Below the pieces are notes generated by a model. That model did no database searches and was not told the origin of the DNA. It worked only from the letters and a program-made list of their open reading frames with translations. Shown in pieces: positions 13,847-19,469 of a DNA stretch of 21,201 bases. Source of the stretch: CAZBWW01 sp964496005. GTDB lineage: Bacteria > Patescibacteriota > WWE3 > UBA101185 > UBA10185. The stretch spans positions 1 to 21,201 of the forward strand of contig CAZBWW010000017.1 of NCBI GenBank assembly GCA_964496005.1, in the 5' to 3' direction. The position numbers were made by a program, and so were the translations under genes. Each line of letters opens with the position of its first letter. The stretch's first letter is position 1.

Positions 13847-15207
13847 TTTGGAGTTCTACCAATAGGCAAAGTCATACAATGCGGACCGCCTCGCCAAGTT
13901 GCAAGAGAACTACCGTCAGTCCGCACTACTTCTATCCCAGCCTTTCTCAATGCATTTTGAGTAAAATCGGTGTTTTCGTTGTACATAACAACTTTTCCTG
14001 GTTCAAGCGCAACTATATTTGCTGCCTGACTGCTTGTTTCGGGTATAACTTTTTCAACAAGATGTTTTACGCGCTCCTCAAATGAATTTGGAGGCTCACC
14101 GCCAACATAAATAGGGCTGTAGTCGTAGTTTTTTATCAAATAATCTACAAGTTTACTATTTGTTTTGGTTTGCTCGCCTGTTCCTGGAGCAAAAAGAGTT
14201 ATTTTACCCAAATTTGCCAACTCTGTTTTAATTATTTTTAAATTAATCTTGTAATACAGTTTTTTATAAATCGAACGCATTTTTAAGCTACTTTTATTTT
14301 TAGGTTCGGCACCAGACAGTATTGATAAAATTGGATTTTTAGTGTCAACTTTGTTTTCAAAGAAATATGGCACTACCAAAAATTTGTTTTCTCTAACTAA
14401 GTTAAAAACTGTATCCAAATGTAAAAAAAGTGATCCTAAAGAATCGCCCGACCGAGTAAGAAAGCTATTGTGAGCACTCAACCTAACACCAATCACAGTT
14501 TTATTTAATTTCTGTGCAATCCTTTTAGCAGCCCTTTTCTCAGTCAAATTGCCATAGCCTATTAATAATGTATTTTTGTCAAGTACTATTACATCCCCTC
14601 CCTGTACCAAAACCCCTTCTTTTTCTGCGTCAAATACAATCGGAATATGTTTTAATTGATCCGACTGCTCGAACATTAATCTCACAAGTTTTGTTTCAAC
14701 TGATCTTTTATTATTAAACGCTGTTAAAAGCACACCTTCCGGCAAAACAACTGCCTGATCTCTCGTAAAAAACATAGCGTTAAGTGGTCTTGAAAGTGGA
14801 TTATGCCTACCGGATTGGTCAAAATTATAATATGCGCGGTCTGATGCTCCAAGCAAATCAAATACTGTTATTTTTTGTGAATCATTTGCTAACTTTTCGG
14901 TTTGAGGAAAGTTTTTCGCAAGCCACTTTGTTAGCTCACCTGCCTTTTCTAGATTAGAAAGCGCGTTTGTTAGTAAATCGTGCGTAGTTAAAACCTCAAC
15001 ACTGTTATTTTCAAGTATATTTACAAAATTTTTGTGTTGATTTTCTGCAGTACTGTCAAGAAATACCGAGGAAAAGCCCAAATCTGTCAAAAATTCGAAT
15101 TTAGGCAAAATATGCCTTCTTTCGTTGCCTATTGGGTGAACAACTACCTGTTTAAGTTTGTCTATATCTGAAGATATATATTCTGTATCAGTCAACGTAT
15201 GATGCAT
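13843..15207 (-). CDS. Arginine deiminase-like protein (guanidine-modifying superfamily) with a substituted active-site Glu
   Basis: I start at the ATG at 15207 (454 aa), because TAAAAT lies 7 bases upstream; the frame continues to a TTG at 15261. Arginine deiminase hydrolyses arginine to citrulline and ammonia. Hallmarks present are PLNAMFFTRD (Asp150), GGDVIVL (Asp205), FLHLDTVF (His263, Asp265) and the C-terminal TWRGGPHCMTLPIGR with nucleophile Cys444. However the family EGGD is QGGD here: Gln202 (codon CAG) stands where Pseudomonas enzyme has substrate-binding Glu224. The protein is also longer than the usual about 410 residues; a basic insertion (about 305-335, SSLKMRSIYKKLYYKINLK) lies before the C-terminal part. 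It could be a deiminase with altered specificity or an inactive homologue. No arcB/arcC genes are nearby. Confidence 0.87.
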   Translation of the reverse strand: MHHTLTDTEYISSDIDKLKQVVVHPIGNERRHILPKFEFLTDLGFSSVFLDSTAENQHKNFVNILENNSVEVLTTHDLLTNALSNLEKAGELTKWLAKNFPQTEKLANDSQKITVFDLLGASDRAYYNFDQSGRHNPLSRPLNAMFFTRDQAVVLPEGVLLTAFNNKRSVETKLVRLMFEQSDQLKHIPIVFDAEKEGVLVQGGDVIVLDKNTLLIGYGNLTEKRAAKRIAQKLNKTVIGVRLSAHNSFLTRSGDSLGSLFLHLDTVFNLVRENKFLVVPYFFENKVDTKNPILSILSGAEPKNKSSLKMRSIYKKLYYKINLKIIKTELANLGKITLFAPGTGEQTKTNSKLVDYLIKNYDYSPIYVGGEPPNSFEERVKHLVEKVIPETSSQAANIVALEPGKVVMYNENTDFTQNALRKAGIEVVRTDGSSLATWRGGPHCMTLPIGRTPN

Positions 15208-15214
15208 TGTAAAA

Positions 15215-15228
15215 ATTTTAGCATTATA
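15215..15228 (-). promoter_or_regulatory. Two candidate -10 boxes of the arginine-deiminase-like gene
   Basis: Minus-strand TAAAAT (15215-15220) is 7 bases before the ATG at 15207, and TATAAT (15223-15228) is 15 bases before it. The first gives a leaderless mRNA like the neighbours; the second gives a leader of about 8 bases. Confidence 0.5.
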
Positions 15229-15277
15229 ACTGTAAAGCTGATACACCAACTTTATACTCAATTACGTTGTAATATTT

Positions 15278-16024
15278 TTACGGCAATAGCCAAAATATAA
15301 CCGCCATCAGCAAAATTCCTAATATAAGAGGTATTAAAATTCTGGAATTGTTTTTGAACCCTGCGCTTGTATGTGGAAGAAAATCTACCGCACCTAAATA
15401 AAGAAAAAACCCTGCGGAGATACCTAACATGACACCAAGTAATTGTTCATTAATAGCAAAGTAAGCCACAAACAATGCCCCCAGGATTGTCGATAAAGCT
15501 GAAAATATATTAACCACAAGAATTTTTTTTCTACTCCAACCGGCTTTAAGCAAAATACCAAAGTCGCCTATCTCATGAGGTATTTCATGAAAAAATGTGG
15601 AAATAGCAGCAACAAGCCCCAGTGGCGGACTTACCATAAATGCTGCACCAATAGCAACACCGTCGATAAAATTGTGTATAGTATCACCGACAGTTACTAA
15701 GATGGCCGGAGAGTAAAGTTCGGAGTGCGCGCTGGTGTCTTCTTCGGAATGGTGGTGATAAATACCGACAGACAATAGTTCAAAGAGATAGGCGCCAAAA
15801 AAAGCTGTCAATACGATCAAAAAAGTCGTTTCATTTAGTAATTCTACTGATTCAGGCAATAAGCCAAGAAATACAAATGTCAACAACACACCTGCCGCGA
15901 ATGGAATAGCGTTTTTTTCTAACACGCCGGCAAACCGCTTGTTAAAAATAAATAATACACCACCAATTAGACCTAATACGCTGCCTATTAATGTTAAAGA
16001 TAATAACTGTATAAAGTCGGTCAT
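15278..16024 (-). CDS. ZIP family divalent metal transporter
   Basis: The 248-residue protein has about eight hydrophobic segments and the ZIP metal-site motifs. HNFIDGVAIGAAF (about 116-128) lies in the fourth segment and FFHEIPHEIGDFGILLKAGWS (about 143-163) in the fifth, with His/Glu/Asp ligands. A short His-rich loop, YHHHSEEDTSAHSE (about 89-102), lies before the fourth segment, as in zinc-transporting members. It imports Zn or Fe by family knowledge; which metal cannot be told. The start at the ATG 16024 is followed directly by the first membrane segment. TAACTT is 9 bases upstream and TATTAT 4 bases upstream, neither ideal. The gene lies upstream of the arginine-deiminase-like gene on the same strand, 70 bases apart, and may share its transcript in part. 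Confidence 0.9.
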   Translation of the reverse strand: MTDFIQLLSLTLIGSVLGLIGGVLFIFNKRFAGVLEKNAIPFAAGVLLTFVFLGLLPESVELLNETTFLIVLTAFFGAYLFELLSVGIYHHHSEEDTSAHSELYSPAILVTVGDTIHNFIDGVAIGAAFMVSPPLGLVAAISTFFHEIPHEIGDFGILLKAGWSRKKILVVNIFSALSTILGALFVAYFAINEQLLGVMLGISAGFFLYLGAVDFLPHTSAGFKNNSRILIPLILGILLMAVIFWLLP

Positions 16025-16072
16025 ATAAATAATAAGTTAACACAACAACTAAAAATTAACCATCAAAACGTG

Positions 16073-16123
16073 AACAGGGCTCAACAGCTATCTTTGAATG
16101 ATATTTTGCCGTTGAACCCTGTT
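16073..16123. repeat. 13-bp near-perfect inverted repeat
   Basis: AACAGGGCTCAAC (16073-16085) and GTTGAACCCTGTT (16111-16123) form a 13-bp stem with a single non-Watson-Crick position, around a 25-base loop. On the minus-strand RNA that position is a G-U pair, so the stem is continuous there. It begins 24 bases past the stop of the minus-strand gene 16148-16507, so it could be a 3' structure or terminator of that gene, but no T-run follows directly. Confidence 0.6.
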
Positions 16124-16147
16124 GGAATTAGTACTCAAGGACAAGAA

Positions 16148-16507
16148 TTAGAAAGCTATGTGTCGCTTTTTTAATTCGCTACCCTTTCTTTGACTTACAA
16201 GACCTCGGTGCATCGCGGTGGCAATTTGTTGTCGCACCACGCTTCTTTTTTCATTTCTCGGTGCCACCACAATGCAATCTACAATATCAGCGCCACGAAA
16301 ATCCTTGACTTGAATCCTTACTCTCAAAGGTTTGCGTGCGCCTAGAGAGAAAAGCCCCGGATCGAAATTTAACGAAACTGAGTGCTGTGGGTACAACCCT
16401 CTTGCTACCAGGTTTGCTTCAGCAACGAAAGCAAGCAATCCCCTGCTCTTTCTTTCAGCTTTTATTTGAAACTCACGCAGTCCGATCCATTTTCCGCCGA
16501 TTCGCAT
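16148..16507 (-). CDS. GC-richer orphan basic protein of unknown function
   Basis: The 119-residue protein is Arg/Lys-rich (for example LGARKPLRVRIQVKDFRG and NEKRSVVRQQIA) with no signal peptide, membrane segment or recognised motif. Alternating strands in the middle and a helical basic C-terminus (SQRKGSELKKRH) suggest a small nucleic-acid-binding or ribosome-associated fold, but this is only inference. By hand count 16201-16500 is 48% GC, well above its surroundings, and it favours codons such as GGC and CGC that neighbours avoid. It has a strong promoter (TTGACT, 16 bases, TATAAT) and a strong Shine-Dalgarno, GGAGGA, 6 bases before the ATG, unlike the leaderless neighbours. A 13-bp inverted repeat follows its stop. 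Together these suggest a recently acquired or specially expressed gene. Confidence 0.62.
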   Translation of the reverse strand: MRIGGKWIGLREFQIKAERKSRGLLAFVAEANLVARGLYPQHSVSLNFDPGLFSLGARKPLRVRIQVKDFRGADIVDCIVVAPRNEKRSVVRQQIATAMHRGLVSQRKGSELKKRHIAF

Positions 16508-16513
16508 TTCTGA

Positions 16514-16570
16514 TCCTCCAGTTTTCTGTTGATAATCTGCTAATTATAACTAAAAAATACAAACAGTCAA
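16514..16570 (-). promoter_or_regulatory. Consensus promoter and strong Shine-Dalgarno of the orphan gene
   Basis: On the minus strand: TTGACT (-35, 16565-16570), a 16-base spacer, TATAAT (-10, 16543-16548), then a leader of about 28 bases containing GGAGGA (16514-16519), 6 bases before the ATG at 16507. This is the only fully consensus promoter plus Shine-Dalgarno in the window. Confidence 0.7.
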
Positions 16571-16684
16571 ATATTATAGGTTATTACTAAACTGAGATTA
16601 AAGATATAACGACTATTACAGAAGGCTCAGACACAATAGATATGATCAATCCAATCATTACCTAACTATAATATAAGTTAAAAT

Positions 16685-16697
16685 TATATATATATAT
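16685..16697. repeat. Short TA dinucleotide run
   Basis: TATATATATATAT sits within the very AT-rich 216-base gap 16508-16723. Apart from this run and the promoter of the orphan gene, I see nothing else in that gap. Confidence 0.6.
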
Positions 16698-16723
16698 TGA
16701 TTTTATTTAGAAAGTACCAATCA

Positions 16724-17002
16724 CTAATACAATCTACACCTTGCAGTTAACACATTCTCGACCCACCTTAATCTGTGACTTGGTTCCTGCAGTTTAAACA
16801 TTTCACTTAGGTAGCGTTCCAGATCCTTCTTAATAATTAGATCATGTTTATTGTTTGGAAATTTTTCAAAATCTTTTACGGAGTGCTCTAGAAATTCTCT
16901 TGCGGAATCAATTGCAGGTGGTTTAGACACATCTCCGGTTGCAGTTACAACTCTGTATAAATCCATTTTGATGGAGTTTATATAAAAGCCTCTGTCTCTC
17001 AT
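16724..17002 (-). CDS. Small helical protein coupled to the DUF5674 gene
   Basis: The 92-residue protein is charged and mostly helical, with no recognised motif. Notable segments are INSIKMDLYRVVTATGD at the start, SAREFLEHSVKDFEK in the middle and HRLRWVENVLTARCRLY at the end. Its ATG overlaps the stop of the upstream DUF5674 gene by 4 bases (ATGA), so it is translationally coupled. A two-gene unit of small proteins with ATGA overlap and a single promoter is the usual shape of a toxin-antitoxin or protein-partner pair. The length, helical content and tight coupling fit a binding partner of the DUF5674 protein, but no toxin or DNA-binding motif can be identified, so no function is claimed. 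Confidence 0.75.
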   Translation of the reverse strand: MRDRGFYINSIKMDLYRVVTATGDVSKPPAIDSAREFLEHSVKDFEKFPNNKHDLIIKKDLERYLSEMFKLQEPSHRLRWVENVLTARCRLY

Positions 17003-17319
17003 GGTTCTAAATATTCCTTAGTAATTGAATAAATTATTTCTCTTATGACAGGGTCCACAACCTCGTAGGTATTTCTGTTTAGGGCCGGTTTAAAATTACT
17101 CATTGCCATATATTCCACCTCTTTTGTACTAATTCTATAACCTCCGCCATATAAATTGTCTAGTTTGCTTCCCTGTTCGATTAGGACTTCCTCGCAATCT
17201 CCTCCTACAGCCATAATATTTTTTTCAACATCCACAACAGTTTTAATATAATCATTATAGACCTCTCTCGCTTTTTCAAACTCTTCACTGGTTATTTTAC
17301 GGTTTAAAACTATTACCAT
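16999..17319 (-). CDS. DUF5674 family protein
   Basis: The 106-residue protein matches the DUF5674 family as I know it. ITSEEFEKAREVYNDYIKTVVDVEKNIMAVGGD (about 9-41) carries the VVDxEKxIMAVGG signature. VLIEQGSKLDNLYGGGYR (about 45-62) corresponds to the LIExGSKQxDxWG region, then come VEYMAMSNFKPALNRNTYEV (the SMxNxRPxxxN part) and VDPVIREIIYSIT. The family usually has a His in the segment after AVGG; here it is shortened to DCEE, so a possible functional residue is missing. Function is unknown; the family is small and common in CPR bacteria and some cyanobacteria. It is first in a two-gene unit with the 92-residue protein (4-base overlap). TATAAT is 7 bases before the ATG. Confidence 0.82.
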   Translation of the reverse strand: MVIVLNRKITSEEFEKAREVYNDYIKTVVDVEKNIMAVGGDCEEVLIEQGSKLDNLYGGGYRISTKEVEYMAMSNFKPALNRNTYEVVDPVIREIIYSITKEYLEP

Positions 17320-17326
17320 ATTCGGG

Positions 17327-17332
17327 ATTATA
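17327..17332 (-). promoter_or_regulatory. -10 box of the DUF5674 gene pair
   Basis: Minus-strand TATAAT is followed by 7 bases (cccgaat) and the ATG at 17319, with no Shine-Dalgarno. The box overlaps the last codons of the decayed dehydrogenase remnant. Confidence 0.6.
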
Positions 17333-17568
17333 CAATAGCAGGAATTGCTTCCTTAGGCACCTTTCTTACCTTTATGCTTTCCCAACCTAGTATGTAAGCC
17401 TTCACTAACTTTGCCTTTGCCATCAACTTCTTCAACTTGTTTTAGGGTCTCATTTAATTTTTCTTTATTTCATGCTAAAAGATAAACAAAAACGGCATTT
17501 TGAGCTAATTGTATTGCTATCTCTCTACCTATACCGGTAGATGCACCTGTAACTACTGCAATTTTCAT
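17328..17568 (-). pseudogene. Decayed short-chain dehydrogenase/reductase remnant
   Basis: From the ATG at 17568 the frame reads MKIAVVTGASTGIGREIAI, the NAD(P)-binding TGxxxGIG start of a short-chain dehydrogenase. Codon 33 is a TGA (17470-17472) inside LLA*NKEKLNETLKQVEE; relatives normally have Arg there (LLARN), consistent with a CGA to TGA change. After codon 55 (about GKGKV) the expected next Rossmann strand is missing and the frame stops at 17353. A shifted frame reads LGWESIKVRKVPKEAIPAIV and ends at 17328, suggesting a deletion plus frameshift. The catalytic Ser/Tyr/Lys region is absent. A TATAAT box still sits 6 bases before the ATG. UGA recoding is unlikely because other genes here end in TGA. 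Confidence 0.8.
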
Positions 17569-17574
17569 ATTTTG

Positions 17575-17580
17575 ATTATA
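17575..17580 (-). promoter_or_regulatory. -10 box retained by the dehydrogenase remnant
   Basis: Minus-strand TATAAT is 6 bases (caaaat) before the ATG at 17568, the same leaderless arrangement as the intact genes. Confidence 0.5.
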
Positions 17581-17605
17581 CTATTAGTTAAAATTATTTT
17601 TATGA

Positions 17606-17611
17606 TACACT
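17606..17611 (+). promoter_or_regulatory. Candidate -10 box of the PsbP-like protein gene
   Basis: TACACT lies 6 bases (ttatat) before the ATG at 17618. TATGAT at 17601-17606 is an alternative 11 bases from the ATG. Confidence 0.45.
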
Positions 17612-17617
17612 TTATAT

Positions 17618-18160
17618 ATGCGCGATACGAAAGGTTCTTCACTTTTGCTTGTTATACTTTTACTCGGTTTGGTTATTTTCTCGACAATTTTTATTTTTTA
17701 CTACCGCAACTCGAAAAGTAATGATCTAAACCAATCAGAAAAAGACTTAGACACATTTAACTACCAGACAAATCAGCAAAAGGTTGCAAGTCTTTTGGAT
17801 TCGATAGAGTGGACTACATTTAATAGTCAACTGGGTTTTAGTTTTCAATATCCTAGTCACTGGGGAACTCCGCAAGAAAAGATTACTATTGCTACTGAGA
17901 CCAACCAAGGCGATTCGGGCAAGCTTTATTCTCTCGTTTTTAGCGAAAATGCTGATGTACAAGGTTCAGGTCGAAGTACTGAATTTTCAGCGGGCAGGGG
18001 TTCTACGTGGGGAGACTTTTCAGGTTACGATGACAAGGACACCGGCGCTTACGCTTATTTAGATATAACAGCTCCAGGCTGTTTTCTACTGAGTAATTCT
18101 TTTCTAGCCACTGTAGATTTTAATCTTCCTGGAAAGGAAATTTCCGGTGTTAGACTTTAA
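17618..18160 (+). CDS. Membrane-anchored PsbP-like protein, N-terminal part of a gene split by an in-frame stop
   Basis: This 180-residue reading frame begins with one membrane segment (about 8-29, SSLLLVILLLGLVIFSTIFIFYY) and an Asn/Asp/Glu linker. TTFNSQLGFSFQYPSHWG (about 67-84) is the start motif of PsbP-like/MOG1-type surface domains common in CPR proteins. Strands continue through YSLVFSEN and AYAYLDITAPGC to SNSFLATVDFNLPGKEISGVRL, then a TAA at 18158-18160. The next codon is an ATG, and the same frame continues for 86 codons. PsbP-like relatives usually continue past this strand, so I think the stop is a nonsense mutation or a programmed stop in one gene of about 267 codons. The domain would face outward; ligand unknown. 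Confidence 0.75.
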   Translation: MRDTKGSSLLLVILLLGLVIFSTIFIFYYRNSKSNDLNQSEKDLDTFNYQTNQQKVASLLDSIEWTTFNSQLGFSFQYPSHWGTPQEKITIATETNQGDSGKLYSLVFSENADVQGSGRSTEFSAGRGSTWGDFSGYDDKDTGAYAYLDITAPGCFLLSNSFLATVDFNLPGKEISGVRL

Positions 18161-18421
18161 ATGCCAATTCTTACAAAAGATGATTACAAAAAAATTTTAG
18201 ATACATTTAATATACAGACACAGCAGGTAGGAACTGCAGGAGATGTAATAATTGTACCAACGGAGTGCGGTTTAGAAGGTAATGAAAAACTCTTAGCTGA
18301 ACAAGAAAAAATGGGGGATAATATTAAAAGTTACATTTTAGAAAAACATGGATTGAGTCAGGAGTCACTATATAATTTAGAAATATTTGAATACATTTCT
18401 AATACTGTAACTTTTGAGTAA
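18161..18421 (+). CDS. C-terminal part of the split PsbP-like gene
   Basis: The 86-codon frame begins with an ATG directly after the TAA of the upstream part and in the same frame. It has no membrane segment, signal peptide, -10 box or Shine-Dalgarno of its own. MPILTKDDYKKILDTFNI looks like the last strand and helix of the PsbP-like domain, followed by a Glu/Lys-rich helical tail (LLAEQEKMGDNIKSYILEKHG). If translated at all it would need stop-codon readthrough or re-initiation at TAAATG. If the protein were released alone it would lack an export signal, so loss of function of the locus is likely. Alternatively it could be a real separate small gene, which I consider less probable. Confidence 0.6.
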   Translation: MPILTKDDYKKILDTFNIQTQQVGTAGDVIIVPTECGLEGNEKLLAEQEKMGDNIKSYILEKHGLSQESLYNLEIFEYISNTVTFE

Positions 18422-18440
18422 ACTCAAAGAAATTTGGGTT
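18421..18440 (+). repeat. Hairpin with GAAA loop after the split gene
   Basis: AACTCAAA, GAAA and TTTGGGTT form an 8-bp stem with one G-U pair and a GNRA-type tetraloop, starting on the last base of the stop codon. There is no T-run after it, so terminator function is doubtful. Confidence 0.4.
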
Positions 18441-18511
18441 GTCATAACTAGCAACCACCATATCTAGTGCTATATATTTTTTACGCAGTGTTCAGAAGCC
18501 ACTTAAAAGAG

Positions 18512-18517
18512 TAAAAT
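18512..18517 (+). promoter_or_regulatory. -10 box of the 155-residue anchored protein gene
   Basis: TAAAAT is followed by 6 bases (ataagc) and the ATG at 18524, with no Shine-Dalgarno. Confidence 0.55.
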
Positions 18518-18523
18518 ATAAGC

Positions 18524-18991
18524 ATGAACAAAAAACTACTAACTATTCTATTTACAGTATCTATTTTCGCGAACGTATTTCTACTGTATAAAATAATGAT
18601 AAACAGCAGCACCACAAACCTTAGTGAGAAAGATTCCAATTCTAATATCTGCCAGAATGACTGTAAAGAAAACCAAAATAAAGTAATACAAATAACAGAT
18701 GAAAATAACCCAATTTATCTGGAAGGTGAATTAAAAAAAGAAGCAATACCAACAGAATTGGAATTAGGAGATTATTGGTATTGGCTATACTTTGATGAGC
18801 CGTATTTATTAATGGACAATTCTGCGGGGGTACCTTTTTATATTGAGAAGATTCAGATTTTACAGCCGGAAAGCAGTGATTTCTACAATTTTGAAAATTT
18901 TGTTGATACTATGGTTGGAGTTCACGGGCATCAGACCTGGGGATATGCGGAAAGTTCGGTATTTCAGGTTGTTGCGGTAAGAGAATTATAG
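18524..18991 (+). CDS. Membrane-anchored or secreted protein of unknown function
   Basis: The 155-residue protein has an N-terminal hydrophobic segment (about 4-24, KLLTILFTVSIFANVFLLYKI), acting as an uncleaved anchor or signal peptide without a lipobox. A Ser/Asn/Asp linker with two cysteines (NICQNDC) follows. The remaining domain contains many aromatics: ELELGDYWYWLYFDEPYLLMD, FYIEKIQILQPES, and a C-terminal VHGHQTWGYAESSVFQVVAV. The early NPIYLEGELKKEA segment resembles the beta-strand start of small surface domains seen in CPR proteins (OB-like), but I recognise no named family. Expected outside the membrane. It stands alone between the split PsbP-like gene and the convergent Nudix gene. 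Confidence 0.75.
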   Translation: MNKKLLTILFTVSIFANVFLLYKIMINSSTTNLSEKDSNSNICQNDCKENQNKVIQITDENNPIYLEGELKKEAIPTELELGDYWYWLYFDEPYLLMDNSAGVPFYIEKIQILQPESSDFYNFENFVDTMVGVHGHQTWGYAESSVFQVVAVREL

Positions 18992-19034
18992 TTTAAGCTA
19001 TTCATTGGCGTAGAAGCTCGAACTTTAGTAATAG

Positions 19035-19469
19035 CTAATTTATTCTGCTAACAATCCTAAACTCTTCGTTGCTTTGCTCCTTCAACAACGTTATACAAGT
19101 ATCTTTTTCTAACCATTCTATAATATCTGATTTCTCGTCTTCTTCTTGTAACTTATTGCCATCTGCTGTTTTTTCACTTAAGAAATAGACAGTGGTTTTT
19201 TCGATATCAGTGCCACCCGGTCTATTAAAATGTGTTATGAGACAGCCAATATATCTAATAACCTTGGCTTTAATACCTAGTTCCTCCTCAACACCCCTTA
19301 ACAAAGTTTCTTTTAGACTTTCTTCAGAATACATAGTTTCTCTTGGAAGTGTATATGTTCCATTAGCCTTTCTTACTAAAGCAATTTTATTTTCATGCGT
19401 ACATACAGTCCCTACTGATAGATGAAACGGATTAGCGCTATCTCCTCTAATTTGAAAATCTTTAGTCAT
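19035..19469 (-). CDS. Nudix hydrolase with altered Nudix box (last gene of HAD-Nudix cluster)
   Basis: The 144-residue protein has the Nudix fold pattern: LSVGTVCTHENKIALVRKANGTYTLPRE (about 17-44), then the Nudix box, then ECLxxHF-like strands (IGCLITHFNRPGG). The box reads E-TMYSE-E-SLKETLL-RGVEEELGI (44-66). The catalytic pair Glu62-Glu63, Arg58 and Glu50 are present, but the first Gly is Glu44 and the Glu after Arg is Gly59. Nudix enzymes hydrolyse nucleoside diphosphates linked to another group; this one may be weakly active or altered. The ATG at 19469 lies inside the end of the upstream HAD gene (8-base overlap), so it is translationally coupled. Substrate unknown. Confidence 0.87.
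   Translation of the reverse strand: MTKDFQIRGDSANPFHLSVGTVCTHENKIALVRKANGTYTLPRETMYSEESLKETLLRGVEEELGIKAKVIRYIGCLITHFNRPGGTDIEKTTVYFLSEKTADGNKLQEEDEKSDIIEWLEKDTCITLLKEQSNEEFRIVSRIN

Noticed and set aside
16079..16117. Integron attC-like site (GCTCAAC and GTTGAAC match RYYYAAC and GTTRRRY)
   Set aside because: The pairing extends outward from these boxes rather than inward, the inner L-box pairing is absent, the element is only 39 bases between the boxes, and there is no integrase or cassette array.
16685..16697. Replication origin or plasmid iteron at the TA run
   Set aside because: It is a simple dinucleotide run in an AT-rich gap, with no DnaA boxes, iterons or replication genes nearby.
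17470..17472. UGA recoded as an amino acid
   Set aside because: TGA serves as the normal stop of the C39-like gene at 10974, the DUF5674 gene and the HAD gene at 20612, and the dehydrogenase frame breaks again downstream.
17618..17690. Type IV pilin-like N-terminus
   Set aside because: The hydrophobic segment lacks the prepilin cleavage Gly-Phe and conserved Glu5; it is better read as a simple membrane anchor.
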